In this document: positions 40,933-51,541 of the stretch, piece by piece
Layout of the letters: each line of letters begins with the position of its first letter
Numbering within the stretch: position 1 is the first letter of the stretch
DNA from: Gammaproteobacteria bacterium
GTDB lineage: Bacteria > Pseudomonadota > Gammaproteobacteria > Pseudomonadales > Pseudohongiellaceae
DNA: 64,000 bases
Direction of reading: 5' to 3'
Assembly (NCBI GenBank): GCA_003556835.1
Contig: PWQG01000243.1
Location: forward strand, 1 to 64,000
Translations under genes and position numbers: made by a program
The notes under the pieces: model-generated
Seen by the model: the letters and a program-made list of their open reading frames with translations, nothing else
Told to the model about the DNA's origin: nothing
Databases searched by the model: none

Positions 40933-41958
40933 TCATGATAAATAGTCTTTTATCAATACTTCCGCGATCTGAATGGAGTTCAGTGCGGCACCTTTGCGAA
41001 CGTTGTCACCAACTATCCACAAATTCATGCCATTCGGGTGACTGATATCCTTGCGGATCCGGCCCACAAACACATCATCCTTGCCTGCCGAATCGGTCAC
41101 TGCCGTGGGGTAGCCACCGTCACGACGCTCGTCCATCAGAGTGACACCGGGCGCGGACTGCATCAGTTGGCGGACTTCGTCCTCGCTGATCGGTTCGGCC
41201 GTCTCGATATGCACAGCTTCCGAATGTGAATAGAATACCGGAACCCGGACGCAGGTCGGATTGACCGCGATCTGATCGTCTCCGAAGATCTTCTGCGTTT
41301 CCCAGACCATCTTCATTTCTTCCTTCGTGTAGCCATTTTCCTGGAAGTCATCGATATGCGGCAAGGCATTGAAGGCGATCTGCTTGGGATAGACTTCACA
41401 CTTTATGTCCTGCCCGTTCAGCAAAGCAGCTGTCTGTGCAGCAAGCTCTTCCATGGCCGGCTTGCCGGTGCCGGATACGGCCTGATAGGTGGCCACGTTG
41501 ATCCGCTTGATGCCAACCTTGTCGTGAATCGGCTTCAGCGCCACCAACATCTGGATGGTGGAACAGTTCGGGTTGGCGATGATATTGCGATTGCCATAAT
41601 CCTTGATCGCTTCGGGGTTGACCTCTGGCACCACCAGTGGAATGTCAGCATCGCGGCGAAAGTGAGAGGTGTTGTCGATGACAATACAGCCCGCCTTGCC
41701 CGCTTTTTCCGCAAAGGCTTCGGAGATGCTTCCGCCAGCCGAGAACAGGCCGATGTCCGCCCGGGAGAAATCGAAGTCGGCCAGATTTTGCACAGTGACC
41801 GGCTTGTTGTGGAACATGATTGTGGAACCGGCCGAGCGCTCGCTGGCCAGCGGAAAGAGTTTGTCCACGGGAAAGTTGCGCTCTTCCAGGATGCTGATCA
41901 GGGTTTCCCCTACCGCACCGGTGGCGCCAACCACCGCAACATTGTATTTCTTGCTCAT
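40933..41958 (-). CDS. asd: Aspartate-semialdehyde dehydrogenase
   Basis: Reduces aspartyl phosphate to aspartate semialdehyde for lysine/diaminopimelate, threonine and methionine synthesis. The 341-residue protein has the NADP-binding VAVVGATGAVGETL and the catalytic Cys132 in ANPNCSTIQ. The start MSKKYNVAVV was chosen over an upstream TTG because AAAGGA precedes this ATG. It lies 60 bp after leuD, where leuB would be expected, and 142 bp before fimV, a gap in which I see no clear terminator. Confidence 0.97.
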   Translation of the reverse strand: MSKKYNVAVVGATGAVGETLISILEERNFPVDKLFPLASERSAGSTIMFHNKPVTVQNLADFDFSRADIGLFSAGGSISEAFAEKAGKAGCIVIDNTSHFRRDADIPLVVPEVNPEAIKDYGNRNIIANPNCSTIQMLVALKPIHDKVGIKRINVATYQAVSGTGKPAMEELAAQTAALLNGQDIKCEVYPKQIAFNALPHIDDFQENGYTKEEMKMVWETQKIFGDDQIAVNPTCVRVPVFYSHSEAVHIETAEPISEDEVRQLMQSAPGVTLMDERRDGGYPTAVTDSAGKDDVFVGRIRKDISHPNGMNLWIVGDNVRKGAALNSIQIAEVLIKDYLS

Positions 41959-42018
41959 ATCAATTCCTTTCTCGTTCAATGAATGCCCTGGATAGGAAGA
42001 CCATCTGCCGACTGTGAC

Positions 42019-42663
42019 TCAGGGTGCGCGGAAATACCAGGGCGACTGCTCGCGCCACTGTTGCTCGAATCCACTTATGGCGTCCGCATCTTCCAGCGTC
42101 AAACCAATATCGTCGAGCCCATTGAGCAGGCAGTGTTTGCGGAAGCTGTCCACGTTGAAGGGAATCACGCCGCCATCCGGCTTGCGGATCTCCTGTGACT
42201 CCAGATCAACGGTGAGGCTGTAGCCTTCCTGCGCCTCTACTTCCTTAAACAAGTCATTGACAACTTCTTCTTCAAGAACAATAGGTAATATCCCATTCTT
42301 AAAGCAGTTATTAAAAAATATGTCAGCAAAACTCGGCGCAATGATGACCCGGAAACCGTAGTCGTCGAGCGCCCAGGGCGCGTGTTCCCGACTCGAACCA
42401 CAACCGAAATTACGTCGGGTGAGCAATACGCTGGCATCACGGTAACGCGGCTTGTTCAACACAAAATCCGGGTTTACCGGGCGCTGGCTGTTGTCCGCAC
42501 CCGGCTGCCCTTTGTCCAGATAGCGATGCTCATCAAACAGATTCACACCAAAGCCGGTACGCTTGATCGACTTGAGGAACTGCTTGGGAATGATGAAATC
42601 GGTATCCACATTGGCGCGGTCGAGTGGCATGACCACGCCCTGGTGTACTGAAAACTTTTTCAT
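42019..42663 (-). CDS. leuD: 3-isopropylmalate dehydratase, small subunit
   Basis: Swivel subunit that joins LeuC to isomerise 2- and 3-isopropylmalate in leucine synthesis. The 214-residue protein starts [20 protein letters not shown] and shows [11 protein letters not shown] and the substrate-recognition region [15 protein letters not shown]. The longer in-frame extension has no family similarity. It follows leuC by 64 nt. Confidence 0.97.
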   Translation of the reverse strand: MKKFSVHQGVVMPLDRANVDTDFIIPKQFLKSIKRTGFGVNLFDEHRYLDKGQPGADNSQRPVNPDFVLNKPRYRDASVLLTRRNFGCGSSREHAPWALDDYGFRVIIAPSFADIFFNNCFKNGILPIVLEEEVVNDLFKEVEAQEGYSLTVDLESQEIRKPDGGVIPFNVDSFRKHCLLNGLDDIGLTLEDADAISGFEQQWREQSPWYFRAP

Positions 42664-42727
42664 GATGGTTTCTCGACCCTTTTTCGATCTTTTCTCGATC
42701 CATTCTGGTTCATGGCCAGCCGCTGTT

Positions 42728-44170
42728 TCAGCTGGCCACTTTGTCTTCTGTCTGCAATTCGCGCACATCCACGAAATGTCCGCGGATGGCAGCAGCCGCC
42801 GCCATGGCCGGACTGACCAGATGGGTACGTCCACCAAAGCCCTGTCGACCTTCGAAATTCCGATTCGAGGTCGAAGCGCAGTGCTTGCCTTCGCCCAACT
42901 GATCAGCATTCATGGCCAGACACATGGAGCAGCCCGGCTCACGCCATTCCAGGCCGGCCTCGGTGAAGATGTGATGCAGACCTTCTTCCTCGGCCTGCTT
43001 CTTGACCAGGCCGGAACCGGGAACCACCATGGCAAGCTCGATGTTGTCGGCCACCTTGTGCCCTTTCACCACCGCTGCAGCTGCCCGCAGGTCCTCGATG
43101 CGCGAATTGGTGCATGAACCGATGAACACATTGTCCAACCGTATGTCCCGTATCGCGGTGCCGGGCTTGAGACCCATATACTTGAGGGCCTGACGGATAC
43201 TTTCCGCACGCGCGGCATCCGGCTCCTGATCGGGGTCCGGCACCATGCCATCGACCGGAACAACCATTTCCGGCGATGTGCCCCAGGTAACCTGGGGAAT
43301 TATCCGGGCCGCATCCAGCACCACCACCTTGTCAAACTCCGCATCTTCGTCGCTGACCAGGCCGCGCCAGTATTCTACAGCCCGATCCCAGACCTCGCCG
43401 GTCGGAGCAAATGGACGTCCCTTGATGTAATCGATGGTGGTCTCGTCCACGGCAATCAGTCCGGCACGGGCGCCCGCCTCGATGGCCATATTGCAGACGG
43501 TCATGCGCCCTTCCAGGCTCAGCGCACGGATCGCTTCGCCACCGAATTCAATGGTATACCCGGTGCCGCCAGCCGTGCCGATTTCGCCGATGATGGCGAG
43601 CACGATATCTTTGGCGGTAACCCCTGGCTGCAGCTGTCCGTCGACGCGCACCAGCATGTTCTTCATCTTGCTCTGCAGCAGGCATTGCGTGGCCAGCACG
43701 TGTTCGACTTCGGAAGTGCCGATACCGTGAGCCAGCGCACCCAGGGCCCCATGCGTGGAAGTATGCGAATCACCACAGACGATGGTCATGCCCGGCAGGG
43801 TTGCCCCCTGCTCCGGGCCGACCACATGCACGATACCCTGGCGAATGTCATTCATATCCAGCTCGGTGATATCAAAGCTGCGACAGTTTTCGTCGAGAGT
43901 GCGGACCTGGATCCGGGAAATCGGATCACGAATGCCTTCCAGCCCCTGGCTGCGCTCTGCCAGGGTGGTCGGGATATTGTGATCCGGCGTGGCCAGGTTG
44001 GCGTCCGGACGCCAGGGCCGTCGCCCGGCCAATCGCAGCCCTTCAAAGGCCTGCGGTGAGGTGACTTCATGAATCAGGTGCCGATCGATATAGATGAGCG
44101 CCGTGCCATCGTCGCGCTGTTTGACGAGATGGGATTCCCACAATTTGTCGTAGAGTGTTTTTCCTGCCAT
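42728..44170 (-). CDS. leuC: 3-isopropylmalate dehydratase, large subunit
   Basis: Aconitase-family [4Fe-4S] subunit of isopropylmalate isomerase. The 480-residue protein is of normal length and has the cluster cysteines in [12 protein letters not shown] (near 350) and [11 protein letters not shown] (near 410), with [10 protein letters not shown] near 130-140. It starts [16 protein letters not shown]. The 97-bp AT-rich gap upstream contains an inverted repeat, so leuCD probably has its own promoter. Confidence 0.98.
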   Translation of the reverse strand: MAGKTLYDKLWESHLVKQRDDGTALIYIDRHLIHEVTSPQAFEGLRLAGRRPWRPDANLATPDHNIPTTLAERSQGLEGIRDPISRIQVRTLDENCRSFDITELDMNDIRQGIVHVVGPEQGATLPGMTIVCGDSHTSTHGALGALAHGIGTSEVEHVLATQCLLQSKMKNMLVRVDGQLQPGVTAKDIVLAIIGEIGTAGGTGYTIEFGGEAIRALSLEGRMTVCNMAIEAGARAGLIAVDETTIDYIKGRPFAPTGEVWDRAVEYWRGLVSDEDAEFDKVVVLDAARIIPQVTWGTSPEMVVPVDGMVPDPDQEPDAARAESIRQALKYMGLKPGTAIRDIRLDNVFIGSCTNSRIEDLRAAAAVVKGHKVADNIELAMVVPGSGLVKKQAEEEGLHHIFTEAGLEWREPGCSMCLAMNADQLGEGKHCASTSNRNFEGRQGFGGRTHLVSPAMAAAAAIRGHFVDVRELQTEDKVAS

Positions 44171-44242
44171 TACTGTTCCCGGAATCGAACTTCTGTGAAC
44201 ACGAACGCGCCCCTTTTTAAAAGAAGCGCAACCATTTCAGTC

Positions 44243-44259
44243 ATTTACATAATGCAAAT
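44243..44259. promoter_or_regulatory. Near-perfect inverted repeat upstream of leuC (possible operator)
   Basis: ATTTACAT-A-ATGCAAAT is an 8+8 inverted repeat with one mismatch and a 1-bp centre, in an unusually AT-rich stretch about 75 bp upstream of leuC and just after the aroC stop. Many gammaproteobacterial leuC genes are controlled by LysR-type regulators. No regulator gene is adjacent here, so the cognate protein is unknown. Confidence 0.4.
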
Positions 44260-44267
44260 AAAGCACT

Positions 44268-45374
44268 TTATTGGTCTTCGGCACTAGCGGGCACTCGTGG
44301 CGATGGGCATTGCACATCGGCATTCTGCGCCCGATTACGCAGCAGATGATCCATCAGCACCATCGCGGTCATGGCTTCAGCAATCGGCACCGCCCGGATG
44401 CCGACACAGGGGTCGTGCCTACCGGTGGTGACCACCTCCACCGGATTGCCGGCGGTATCCACGGAGCGGCCCGGAATACGCAGACTCGAGGTCGGTTTCA
44501 AGGCAATGCTCGCGGTAATGTCCTGACCACTGGAAATCCCGCCAAGTACGCCACCTGCATGATTGGACAGGAAACCCTCCGGAGTCATTTCATCACGGTG
44601 CTCCGTGCCCTTCTGTTCGACACAGTCGAAGCCCGCGCCGACCTCCACGCCTTTGACCGCATTGATACTCATCAGGGCATGCGCCAGATCAGCATCCAGT
44701 CGATCGAACACCGGCTCACCCAAACCCGGCGGCACATTGCTGGCCACCACATTGATGCGGGCGCCGATGGAATTGCCCTCTTTGGTAAGCGCCTTCATAT
44801 AGGCTTCCAGCTCCGGCACGATGCCGGGATCGGGACAGAAAAACGGATTTTCCTCCACCGCGTCCCAATCCAGGCGGGTTGCCCGAACGGGGCCTAGCTG
44901 GCTCATATAAGCCCGTACCTGTATGCCGTAGCCGGTAAGCAGGTACTTCTTGGCAATGGCACCAGCGGCCACCCGCATTGCCGTCTCCCGGGCCGAGGCG
45001 CGCCCCCCGCCACGGTAATCCCGAACACCATATTTTTGCATGTAGCTGTAATCAGCATGGGCCGGACGAAACTGGTCTTTAATCTTGCCGTAATCCTTCG
45101 ACCGTTGATCGGTATTCTCGATCATAAGGCCGATTGGCGTGCCGGTGGTCACCCCTTCAAAGACGCCGGAAAGTATCCGCACACGATCCTCCTCGCGTCG
45201 CTGGGTGGTGAAGCGTGAGGTACCCGGTTTGCGTCGGTCCAGATCGCGTTGCAGATCGGCCTCGCTGAGCGCGAGCCCAGGTGGGCAACCATCGACCACA
45301 CAGCCCAGCGCGGGACCATGGCTTTCGCCAAAGCTGCTTATAATGAAAGACTTGCCGAAGCTGTTACCCGACAT
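44268..45374 (-). CDS. aroC: Chorismate synthase
   Basis: Last step of the shikimate pathway, needing reduced FMN. The 368-residue protein starts [20 protein letters not shown], matching family N termini, and includes the signature [18 protein letters not shown], the basic [18 protein letters not shown] loop and the late [12 protein letters not shown] segment. A longer in-frame start is not supported. It precedes leuC by 97 bp and follows prmB by 58 bp, as in pseudomonads where prmB and aroC are close. Confidence 0.97.
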   Translation of the reverse strand: MSGNSFGKSFIISSFGESHGPALGCVVDGCPPGLALSEADLQRDLDRRKPGTSRFTTQRREEDRVRILSGVFEGVTTGTPIGLMIENTDQRSKDYGKIKDQFRPAHADYSYMQKYGVRDYRGGGRASARETAMRVAAGAIAKKYLLTGYGIQVRAYMSQLGPVRATRLDWDAVEENPFFCPDPGIVPELEAYMKALTKEGNSIGARINVVASNVPPGLGEPVFDRLDADLAHALMSINAVKGVEVGAGFDCVEQKGTEHRDEMTPEGFLSNHAGGVLGGISSGQDITASIALKPTSSLRIPGRSVDTAGNPVEVVTTGRHDPCVGIRAVPIAEAMTAMVLMDHLLRNRAQNADVQCPSPRVPASAEDQ

Positions 45375-45432
45375 GTTGTTCCGCCCGAAAGCCGTTGAGA
45401 GGGGCGCATTGTACACCAAATGCGTCTGCGCT

Positions 45433-46326
45433 TCATTCGCTGATTGACGACTGCTCTGCCAGCCCGCTCAGCAATGACGCCCTGTCCAGGGCCAGCACAC
45501 CCTCACCACCGTGCTCGAATTCAAGCCAGACGAACGGCATCCGCGGTAACCGACGGGCCAGTGCCTGCCAACTGTGTCCCAGCTCAAGCACCAGCACTCC
45601 GGTGTCGGTGAGGTGAGCGGCCGCTTCGCGCAGTATCCGCAGGGGAATGTCCAGGCCCTCGTCCGCCGAACGCAGCCCCAAAGCCGGTTCGTGCCGGTAC
45701 TCTGGTGGCAGATCACGCATTTCCTCATCCGCTACATAGGGTGGATTGCTGACAATCAGGTCGAATCCGTCATCAAGCGATGCAAAGAGGTCAGACTCGA
45801 GCACATGGACACGATCCTCCAGGCCATGACGCCGAACATTCTCGTTGGCCACTGCAAGTGCCTCTCCGGATACGTCGGACAGCACCACGCGGGCGGAGGG
45901 CCAGTGCTGGGCACAGGCGATACCGATGCACCCACTGCCGGTGCAAAGGTCGAGAATCTGCCGGGGTTCAGTCTCCAGCAATGGCGCGAAACCGTTGGCA
46001 ATCAGTTCCGCGATGGGTGATCGTGGAATCAGCACATGCGGATTGACGTGAAACGCCAAACCGGCAAACCAGGCTTCCCCGACCAGATAAGCCACTGGGA
46101 CCCGCTCCTGTACACGCCGCCGAGCCAGTTCATGCACTTTCTGCAATTCCTCCCGATCCAGTTCCCGCGCGGCCATCAGCCGTTCCGCATCCCCGAAATC
46201 GAGTCCCAGAGCCGCAAACACCAGGTAAAAGGCCTCATCAGCAGGGTTATCAGTGCCGTGTCCGTAGAACAGCTCCTCCCGCTCGAATTGCCGGGTGATC
46301 CGCCCGACACAGTCCTGCAACTTCAT
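45433..46326 (-). CDS. prmB: Ribosomal protein L3 glutamine methyltransferase
   Basis: SAM-dependent enzyme that N5-methylates a glutamine of ribosomal protein L3. The 297-residue protein has the SAM-binding [14 protein letters not shown] and the catalytic [12 protein letters not shown]; the region before the methyltransferase fold ([12 protein letters not shown]) matches PrmB rather than PrmC. The start [14 protein letters not shown] agrees with PrmB length. It is divergent from folE. Confidence 0.94.
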   Translation of the reverse strand: MKLQDCVGRITRQFEREELFYGHGTDNPADEAFYLVFAALGLDFGDAERLMAARELDREELQKVHELARRRVQERVPVAYLVGEAWFAGLAFHVNPHVLIPRSPIAELIANGFAPLLETEPRQILDLCTGSGCIGIACAQHWPSARVVLSDVSGEALAVANENVRRHGLEDRVHVLESDLFASLDDGFDLIVSNPPYVADEEMRDLPPEYRHEPALGLRSADEGLDIPLRILREAAAHLTDTGVLVLELGHSWQALARRLPRMPFVWLEFEHGGEGVLALDRASLLSGLAEQSSISE

Positions 46327-46354
46327 GTACACCGGCTCCACTGTCAAAATTCGC

Positions 46355-46383
46355 TTTACGCCCAAACCGCTTTCGCGTAGGGT
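46355..46383 (+). promoter_or_regulatory. Candidate promoter for folE
   Basis: TTTACG (46355-46360) and TAGGGT (46378-46383) are 17 bp apart, 37 bp upstream of the folE ATG in the prmB-folE divergent gap. The -10 is weak. On the other strand a perfect TTGACA occurs too close to the prmB ATG to serve it. Confidence 0.3.
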
Positions 46384-46420
46384 ATCGGGTCTTCAAAAAA
46401 TCACTCAGGAACGTCTTCCC

Positions 46421-46966
46421 ATGACCATGGAACGTGCTTTCGAGGACATCATCAGTGCCCTCGGCGAAGACCTGTCCCGCGCTGGCCTGAAAGATACGCC
46501 AAAACGTGCCGCCAAGGCGATGGAATTTTTGACCCGTGGCTATCATCAGGACATAGACGAGGTCATCAACGACGCGCTCTTCCCTTCGGAGTCGGAGGAA
46601 ATGGTGATCGTCAAGAACATCGAGTTGTACTCGATGTGTGAGCACCACCTGCTACCATTCATCGGTAAGTGCCATGTCGCCTACCTGCCCAAGGGCAAGG
46701 TGATCGGACTGTCCAAGATCGCACGCATCGTCGACATGTTTGCCCGCCGCCTGCAGATTCAGGAAAACCTGACCAAGGAAATCGCAGAAACCATTGTCAA
46801 AACGACTGGCGCCGCCGGCGCGGGGGTCATCATCGAAGCACAACATATGTGCATGATGATGCGCGGCGTGGAAAAGCAGAACTCGATCATGACCACATCC
46901 AGCATGCTGGGCGCTTTCCGTAACAGCCAGAGCACCCGCATGGAGTTCCTTTCACTGATCGACTGA
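46421..46966 (+). CDS. folE: GTP cyclohydrolase I
   Basis: Opens the GTP ring to form dihydroneopterin triphosphate, the first step of folate synthesis. The 181-residue protein has the zinc/catalytic motifs [10 protein letters not shown] and [10 protein letters not shown] and the [14 protein letters not shown] end. The start MTMERAFED has AGGA upstream; a second ATG two codons on is possible. This is the only plus-strand gene between 25235 and 60749. Confidence 0.96.
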   Translation: MTMERAFEDIISALGEDLSRAGLKDTPKRAAKAMEFLTRGYHQDIDEVINDALFPSESEEMVIVKNIELYSMCEHHLLPFIGKCHVAYLPKGKVIGLSKIARIVDMFARRLQIQENLTKEIAETIVKTTGAAGAGVIIEAQHMCMMMRGVEKQNSIMTTSSMLGAFRNSQSTRMEFLSLID

Positions 46967-46990
46967 AAGCGCTATCCAGCCGCTCACACT

Positions 46991-47926
46991 TCAGGGGCGT
47001 GTCACAAGTTCCACACGATCGTGACAGGGTCCCTGAAGGCAATAGGGCGCCAGCGGACCGACACCATGGGCTTCCAACCTGGATGCATTGATTCCCTCCT
47101 CCACCAGACGCTGCCGTAGCTGTTCGGCGCGCTCCTGTGAACGGGCCTGCAAAATATCAGTGTCCTCACCGGGTAATCGAAGATGTGCCACCAGATACAC
47201 CTCAAGCAACGTATCACGACGTAGCGCCTGCACCACCAGATCGATCCCGTCATCCCCGACCAGTTCGTCATCGTCGTTGAACGCCAGGTTCTGCAATACG
47301 GCGCTTCCATCCTCTTGCAGCCGGCTCAGCATCGCCTCCGGTGTGACCATCAACTGCATATCATCGACTGGGGGCAATTCCAGAAAATCCAGATGTGCAT
47401 AGACACGGCGATTACCACGCGTGATCGTGTACAGGGCCGCATAACCACTGACCGGTACGCCATTACGTTCACTGCGGTAGGTGCTTGCCATATAGTATTG
47501 ACCACTTTCCGGTCCATACAGAACCCGGTTGCCGAATTTGTCATTGGCCCAGAAGTTACTGCTGCCGCAGCCCCGCCCCTGACATTCGAACACGGCGGAC
47601 TGACCATCACTCAGCAACTGATCACGGAAATGCTGATAGGCGTCCCCGGCCGAAAAACCGGAAGGAATTTCATAGGTCACCCGCGTCAGAGCCCCCTGAA
47701 GGCGTTCGGCACGGCTCGGGGAGACACGACCATCAACCCGCTGCATGCGTCCAAGGGCCAGATCGTATACCGTGCTTTGCTGATGGCGGAAATCGGCCAA
47801 CTCGGAGCCCGGGAAACGCTCGAACCCCGCGTAATCACCCGGCTGCGGGGGCTGTGCATATACCAGGGAAATTCCGGAGACCAGGGCAAGGAACAGCAGT
47901 ACGACTCTCAAGCCATTGAAGTGCAT
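46991..47926 (-). CDS. DUF4892 domain protein with OmpA-like C terminus
   Basis: A 311-residue exported protein with a signal peptide (hydrophobic 6-24, then VYAQPP). The central part matches DUF4892 proteins of marine gammaproteobacteria and pseudomonads (FPGSELADF, CQGRGCGSSNFWANDKFGN, YAHLDFLELP). The C-terminal 90 residues follow the OmpA/MotB peptidoglycan-binding pattern (LLEVYLVAHLRLPGEDTDIL, SQERAEQLRQRLVEEGI). Probably periplasmic and cell-wall associated; function unknown. It is convergent with folE, 24 bp apart. Confidence 0.85.
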   Translation of the reverse strand: MHFNGLRVVLLFLALVSGISLVYAQPPQPGDYAGFERFPGSELADFRHQQSTVYDLALGRMQRVDGRVSPSRAERLQGALTRVTYEIPSGFSAGDAYQHFRDQLLSDGQSAVFECQGRGCGSSNFWANDKFGNRVLYGPESGQYYMASTYRSERNGVPVSGYAALYTITRGNRRVYAHLDFLELPPVDDMQLMVTPEAMLSRLQEDGSAVLQNLAFNDDDELVGDDGIDLVVQALRRDTLLEVYLVAHLRLPGEDTDILQARSQERAEQLRQRLVEEGINASRLEAHGVGPLAPYCLQGPCHDRVELVTRP

Positions 47927-48022
47927 GTAAAAATTCCGTCAGACAGTGAATGTCCCCGATTGTAGCCCGGGGCGCGCTCGTACATCAAATACCAGGGAAA
48001 CTCTGATCAATTCCATGGCCGC

Positions 48023-48394
48023 TCAGGATTTCGGTCGGTCGTCATCCGACGGATCAGCTTCCGTCTCACCATCAACGGTCTCCCCGTCATGGTCTTCCCC
48101 GGGAGCCGGTAATGCATTGTCCGAAATCGGGAAGTTGGAGAATGGAAAGGGTCGATATTCGCTATTGTAGGTGAGAAACCGCAACATCTCATGCACATAG
48201 ACACTGAGGCTGTTACCCAATCGACGCAGATTGATGTTGTCGCTTCCGGTTACCAGTGTGAACAGGGCCTGGGCCACAACCAGCACCAGAATCACCACCC
48301 CGGTGACATACAGGGCCACGAAAAAAACCAGCATATACAGAATGCGCAGCCAGTGGCGCTTCTTCTGTACATTTTCGATGAAATCATCCGACAT
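48023..48394 (-). CDS. DUF4389 membrane protein
   Basis: A 123-residue protein with a hydrophobic stretch at about 18-48 (ILYMLVFFVALYVTGVVILV and beyond), a LFTLVTGSDNINLRRLGNSL motif typical of DUF4389, and an acidic C-terminal tail. Function unknown. It sits 42 nt after gpsA and about 96 nt before the DUF4892 gene; possibly cotranscribed with gpsA. ATG start. Confidence 0.85.
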   Translation of the reverse strand: MSDDFIENVQKKRHWLRILYMLVFFVALYVTGVVILVLVVAQALFTLVTGSDNINLRRLGNSLSVYVHEMLRFLTYNSEYRPFPFSNFPISDNALPAPGEDHDGETVDGETEADPSDDDRPKS

Positions 48395-48436
48395 GTGTCC
48401 CTCCCGGAATCCGTAGCGCGGTTACAGAGCACCGGG

Positions 48437-49459
48437 CTACCGAGATTCCACCGCTTCATACTCCACGTCCAGGGCCTGTTCGCCAAGCATCAGCGATGCC
48501 ACCACGTGCTGCACGGACTGTCCTTCATACATGATGGCATACAGTCCGCTGGCCAGTGGCATGTAGACATCCAGTTCGTCAGCCTTGTGTTTGACCAGTT
48601 TCAGCGTATTGACGCCTTCGGCCACCTGCCCAAGCTCCTCCACAATCTCGTCCAGCGAACGCCCTTTCCCCAGCCCATAACCGACACTGAAGTTCCGGCT
48701 CAATGAAGAAGAGCAGGTCACGATCAGGTCGCCCACGCCGGACAGCCCCAGAAACGTCATCGGGTCAGCGCCGATACGACGACCGAAACGCGCCATCTCG
48801 GTGAGGCTACGGGTGATCAGCATACCATTGGTGTTGGCGCCCATGCCCAGCGCCGATGCCAGCCCGGCAATAATGGCATAGATGTTCTTCAGTGATCCTC
48901 CGAGCTCAACACCGAACATGTCGGCATTACTGTACACCCGAAAATATTCCGAGCGCAGCACGCGGCGAACCTTGTCCATTACTTCAGGGTCATCACTGGC
49001 CACCACAGTACCGGCCAGATTACGGTCGGCGATTTCGCGTGCCAGATTGGGACCACTGAGCACGCCCACCGGCGCACCGGGCAGGACCTCCCGCAATACC
49101 TGGCTCATCAGCAGGAAACTGCCGGCCTCAATGCCTTTGGTGGTACTGACCAGCAGACTGTCCGGTCGACGGTGGGGTTTCATCCGCTCCAGTACCCGGC
49201 GGAAATAGGCACTGGGCACTGCCACAAAAATCATCTCGGCATCAGCCACGGCCGCTGCCATGTCATGGGTGGCCAGAATATTCTCGTGCAGGCGGTATCC
49301 GGGCAGATAGCGGCTGTTCTCACGCGAACGGTTCACCTCGTCGGCAAGACTCTCACTGCGCATCCAGAACCTGACCTGATAGCCATTCTCGGCGATGATA
49401 TTGGCAATGACTGTCCCGAAACTGCCTCCACCCAGCACTGCAACGGTCTGCACCGGCAT
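48437..49459 (-). CDS. gpsA: NAD(P)-dependent glycerol-3-phosphate dehydrogenase
   Basis: Makes sn-glycerol 3-phosphate for phospholipid synthesis. The 340-residue protein has the Rossmann glycine motif VLGGGSFGTVIA, the STTKGIE loop, the catalytic lysine in ELGGSLKNIYAI, and the GLSGVGDLIVTCSSSLSRN signature. It is followed by the DUF4389 gene. ATG start. Confidence 0.97.
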   Translation of the reverse strand: MPVQTVAVLGGGSFGTVIANIIAENGYQVRFWMRSESLADEVNRSRENSRYLPGYRLHENILATHDMAAAVADAEMIFVAVPSAYFRRVLERMKPHRRPDSLLVSTTKGIEAGSFLLMSQVLREVLPGAPVGVLSGPNLAREIADRNLAGTVVASDDPEVMDKVRRVLRSEYFRVYSNADMFGVELGGSLKNIYAIIAGLASALGMGANTNGMLITRSLTEMARFGRRIGADPMTFLGLSGVGDLIVTCSSSLSRNFSVGYGLGKGRSLDEIVEELGQVAEGVNTLKLVKHKADELDVYMPLASGLYAIMYEGQSVQHVVASLMLGEQALDVEYEAVESR

Positions 49460-49525
49460 GGCCTTGAACTCCTGTAAATGCTTTGCGTGTTCCTGTTCCT
49501 GCGGCGCAGGCCAGCGGCAATCCTC

Positions 49526-50002
49526 TCAGAAGCGTTCGTTCTGGCGGATTTTCCAGTTTTCATAATATTCGAGACTGATGATCTCGTTGAGCTCCTCGAA
49601 TTCGAGCATCTTCTGGTGTAGGGAAGCCCGCACCACATCACCGACTGATAACACGCCGATGATGTCCTCGCCATCTTTGACCATCACATGCCGGATACGC
49701 TGTCCGAGAAATCTGTCATAGAGCTGATATACCTGTTCGTCGGCATCGGCAATGATCAGATGAGGGTTCATATAGTCGCTCATACTGGCTGTGCGGTGAT
49801 CAAAGCCTTTCTGCAATATCTGCACCCTGAGGTCGCGCTCGGTCCAGATGCCGACGTGCTCCCCATCACGGGTCACGACCACGGCGCCGACATTGTGTTT
49901 CGCCATGACCGCCAGTGCGTCCACGACTTTTGCGTCGGCGTCCACGGAAATGATTTCACCGCCTTTTTCCTTGAGAATATCTCCCGCTGTTCTTTTCATC
50001 AT
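49526..50002 (-). CDS. Two-CBS-domain protein
   Basis: A small cytoplasmic protein of 158 residues made of two CBS domains (about 6-65 and 78-135), with AKHNVGAVVVTRDGEHVGIWTERDL and GQRIRHVMVKDGEDIIGVLSVGD. CBS pairs bind adenine nucleotides and sense energy state; the target is unknown. The start at tandem ATGs (MMKRT) follows AGGAG, so it may begin at the second. It lies between gpsA and sthA. Confidence 0.9.
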   Translation of the reverse strand: MMKRTAGDILKEKGGEIISVDADAKVVDALAVMAKHNVGAVVVTRDGEHVGIWTERDLRVQILQKGFDHRTASMSDYMNPHLIIADADEQVYQLYDRFLGQRIRHVMVKDGEDIIGVLSVGDVVRASLHQKMLEFEELNEIISLEYYENWKIRQNERF

Positions 50003-50110
50003 CAGGCTCCTGGCCGCCCTGGACGGCAATCGGGGAAGTTACACACCCTGATTCAGCTTAATGGAGCCTGTTCCTGCTTGTCCAGAGATTCCCCGGAAAC
50101 TCTCGGCTGC

Positions 50111-51502
50111 TCAGAACACCCGGTTGAGGCCGTCCAGAGCAGCAATTCGATACGCCTCGGCCATGGTCGGGTAGTTGAAAGTGGTGTCCAGGAAGTAATG
50201 CATGGTGTTGGCGTCCCCTTCCTGCAACATGATCGCCTGACCGATATGCACGATTTCAGAGGCCTGATCACCAAAGCAGTGGATGCCCAGTATTTCCAGG
50301 GTGTCGAAATGGAAAATGATTTTCAGCATACCCACCGCCTCGCCGGTAATCTGGCCACGTGCGGTGTCATTGAAAAACGCCTTGCCCACCTCGTAGGGCA
50401 CCTGGGCCTCGGTCAGTTCCTGTTCGTTTTTGCCAAGGGTACTGATCTCCGGGATCGTATAGATGCCGGAAGCAACCCGGTCTATCGCCTTGAACGCAGA
50501 CGGGTTGACAATCGCGTTGCTTGCCGCCCTGCCCTGATCATAGGCCGCGCTGGCCAGCGAGGGCCAGCCGATGACATCACCGGCGCCGTAGATATGCTCC
50601 ACAGTAGACTGATAGCGCCCGTTGACTTCCATTTGACCACGATTGTTGATCGGGATACCAAGCGCATCCAGGCCCAGGTTCTCGGTGTTGCCGGAACGTC
50701 CATTCGCCCAGAGCACGATGTCACTCTTGATGCGCTTGCCGGATTTCAGATGGGTGACAATATGGGTATCGTGGTATTCGATGCGCTCGTATTCTTCATT
50801 GTGTCGGCTGCGCACACCGGCATTACGCAGGTGATAACTGAGGGCATCGGAAATTTCCCAGTCCAGGAAGGACAACAGGCTTTCAGCCGGGTTGATCAGC
50901 TCCACTTTGCAGCCCAGGCCACCAAATATGGATGCGTATTCACAGCCGATCACGCCGGCCCCGATCACGGTGACCTTCTGTGGTGAATGATCCAGCTCCA
51001 GGATGGTGTCGCTATCGAACATGCGCGAATGAGTGAAATCGACGTCATCCGGTCGATAAGGGCGTGAGCCGGTGGCGATGATGAAATGATCCGCAGTCAG
51101 CTGACGACCACGCGGACCCAACTTGATGGTGTGTTCATCGAGAAAATGCGCATTGCCCGAAAGCACGTCGACGCCATTTTTCTCGTAGTAATTACTGCGC
51201 AGGAAAACCTGTTCGTCGATGACCCGCCCGGCCTGGTGGATGATTTGCGGAAACGTCGGTTTGCGCAGAATGGCGTACTCACGTAACAAAGGATTGGTGC
51301 GAAACTCCATGATCTGCTTGACCGAATGTCGCAGGGCCTTGGAGGGAATTGTCCCCAGATGCGTGCAATTACCCCCAACTTTCTCCCGATCGCTGACAAT
51401 GGCAACATCTTTACCGTTCTTGGCAGAGTTGATGGCTGCAGACTCACCCGCCGGACCGCTGCCAATCACAATGATTTCATAATGCGTCTTTGCTTTTGCC
51501 AT
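50111..51502 (-). CDS. sthA: Soluble pyridine nucleotide transhydrogenase
   Basis: FAD enzyme that exchanges hydride between NADPH and NAD+. The 463-residue protein belongs to the pyridine nucleotide-disulphide oxidoreductase family ([12 protein letters not shown]). It has [15 protein letters not shown] where active disulphide enzymes have two cysteines, so it lacks the redox disulphide as SthA does. It has the second nucleotide motif [14 protein letters not shown]. It is adjacent to the NQR cluster, which fits a shared role in NAD(P)H balance. Confidence 0.96.
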   Translation of the reverse strand: MAKAKTHYEIIVIGSGPAGESAAINSAKNGKDVAIVSDREKVGGNCTHLGTIPSKALRHSVKQIMEFRTNPLLREYAILRKPTFPQIIHQAGRVIDEQVFLRSNYYEKNGVDVLSGNAHFLDEHTIKLGPRGRQLTADHFIIATGSRPYRPDDVDFTHSRMFDSDTILELDHSPQKVTVIGAGVIGCEYASIFGGLGCKVELINPAESLLSFLDWEISDALSYHLRNAGVRSRHNEEYERIEYHDTHIVTHLKSGKRIKSDIVLWANGRSGNTENLGLDALGIPINNRGQMEVNGRYQSTVEHIYGAGDVIGWPSLASAAYDQGRAASNAIVNPSAFKAIDRVASGIYTIPEISTLGKNEQELTEAQVPYEVGKAFFNDTARGQITGEAVGMLKIIFHFDTLEILGIHCFGDQASEIVHIGQAIMLQEGDANTMHYFLDTTFNYPTMAEAYRIAALDGLNRVF

Positions 51503-51541
51503 GCCCCGGCCTCCCTGTTGCTTCTTCTCGAATGTTCCGGC

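Noticed and set aside
46327..46420. Perfect TTGACA on the minus strand as a prmB promoter
   Set aside because: A -10 box at normal spacing would fall inside the prmB coding sequence, so it cannot drive the annotated start.
50111..51502. Flavoprotein disulphide reductase such as lipoamide dehydrogenase or glutathione reductase
   Set aside because: The redox-active cysteine pair is missing (CTHLGT), which fits soluble transhydrogenase, as does its place next to the NQR genes.
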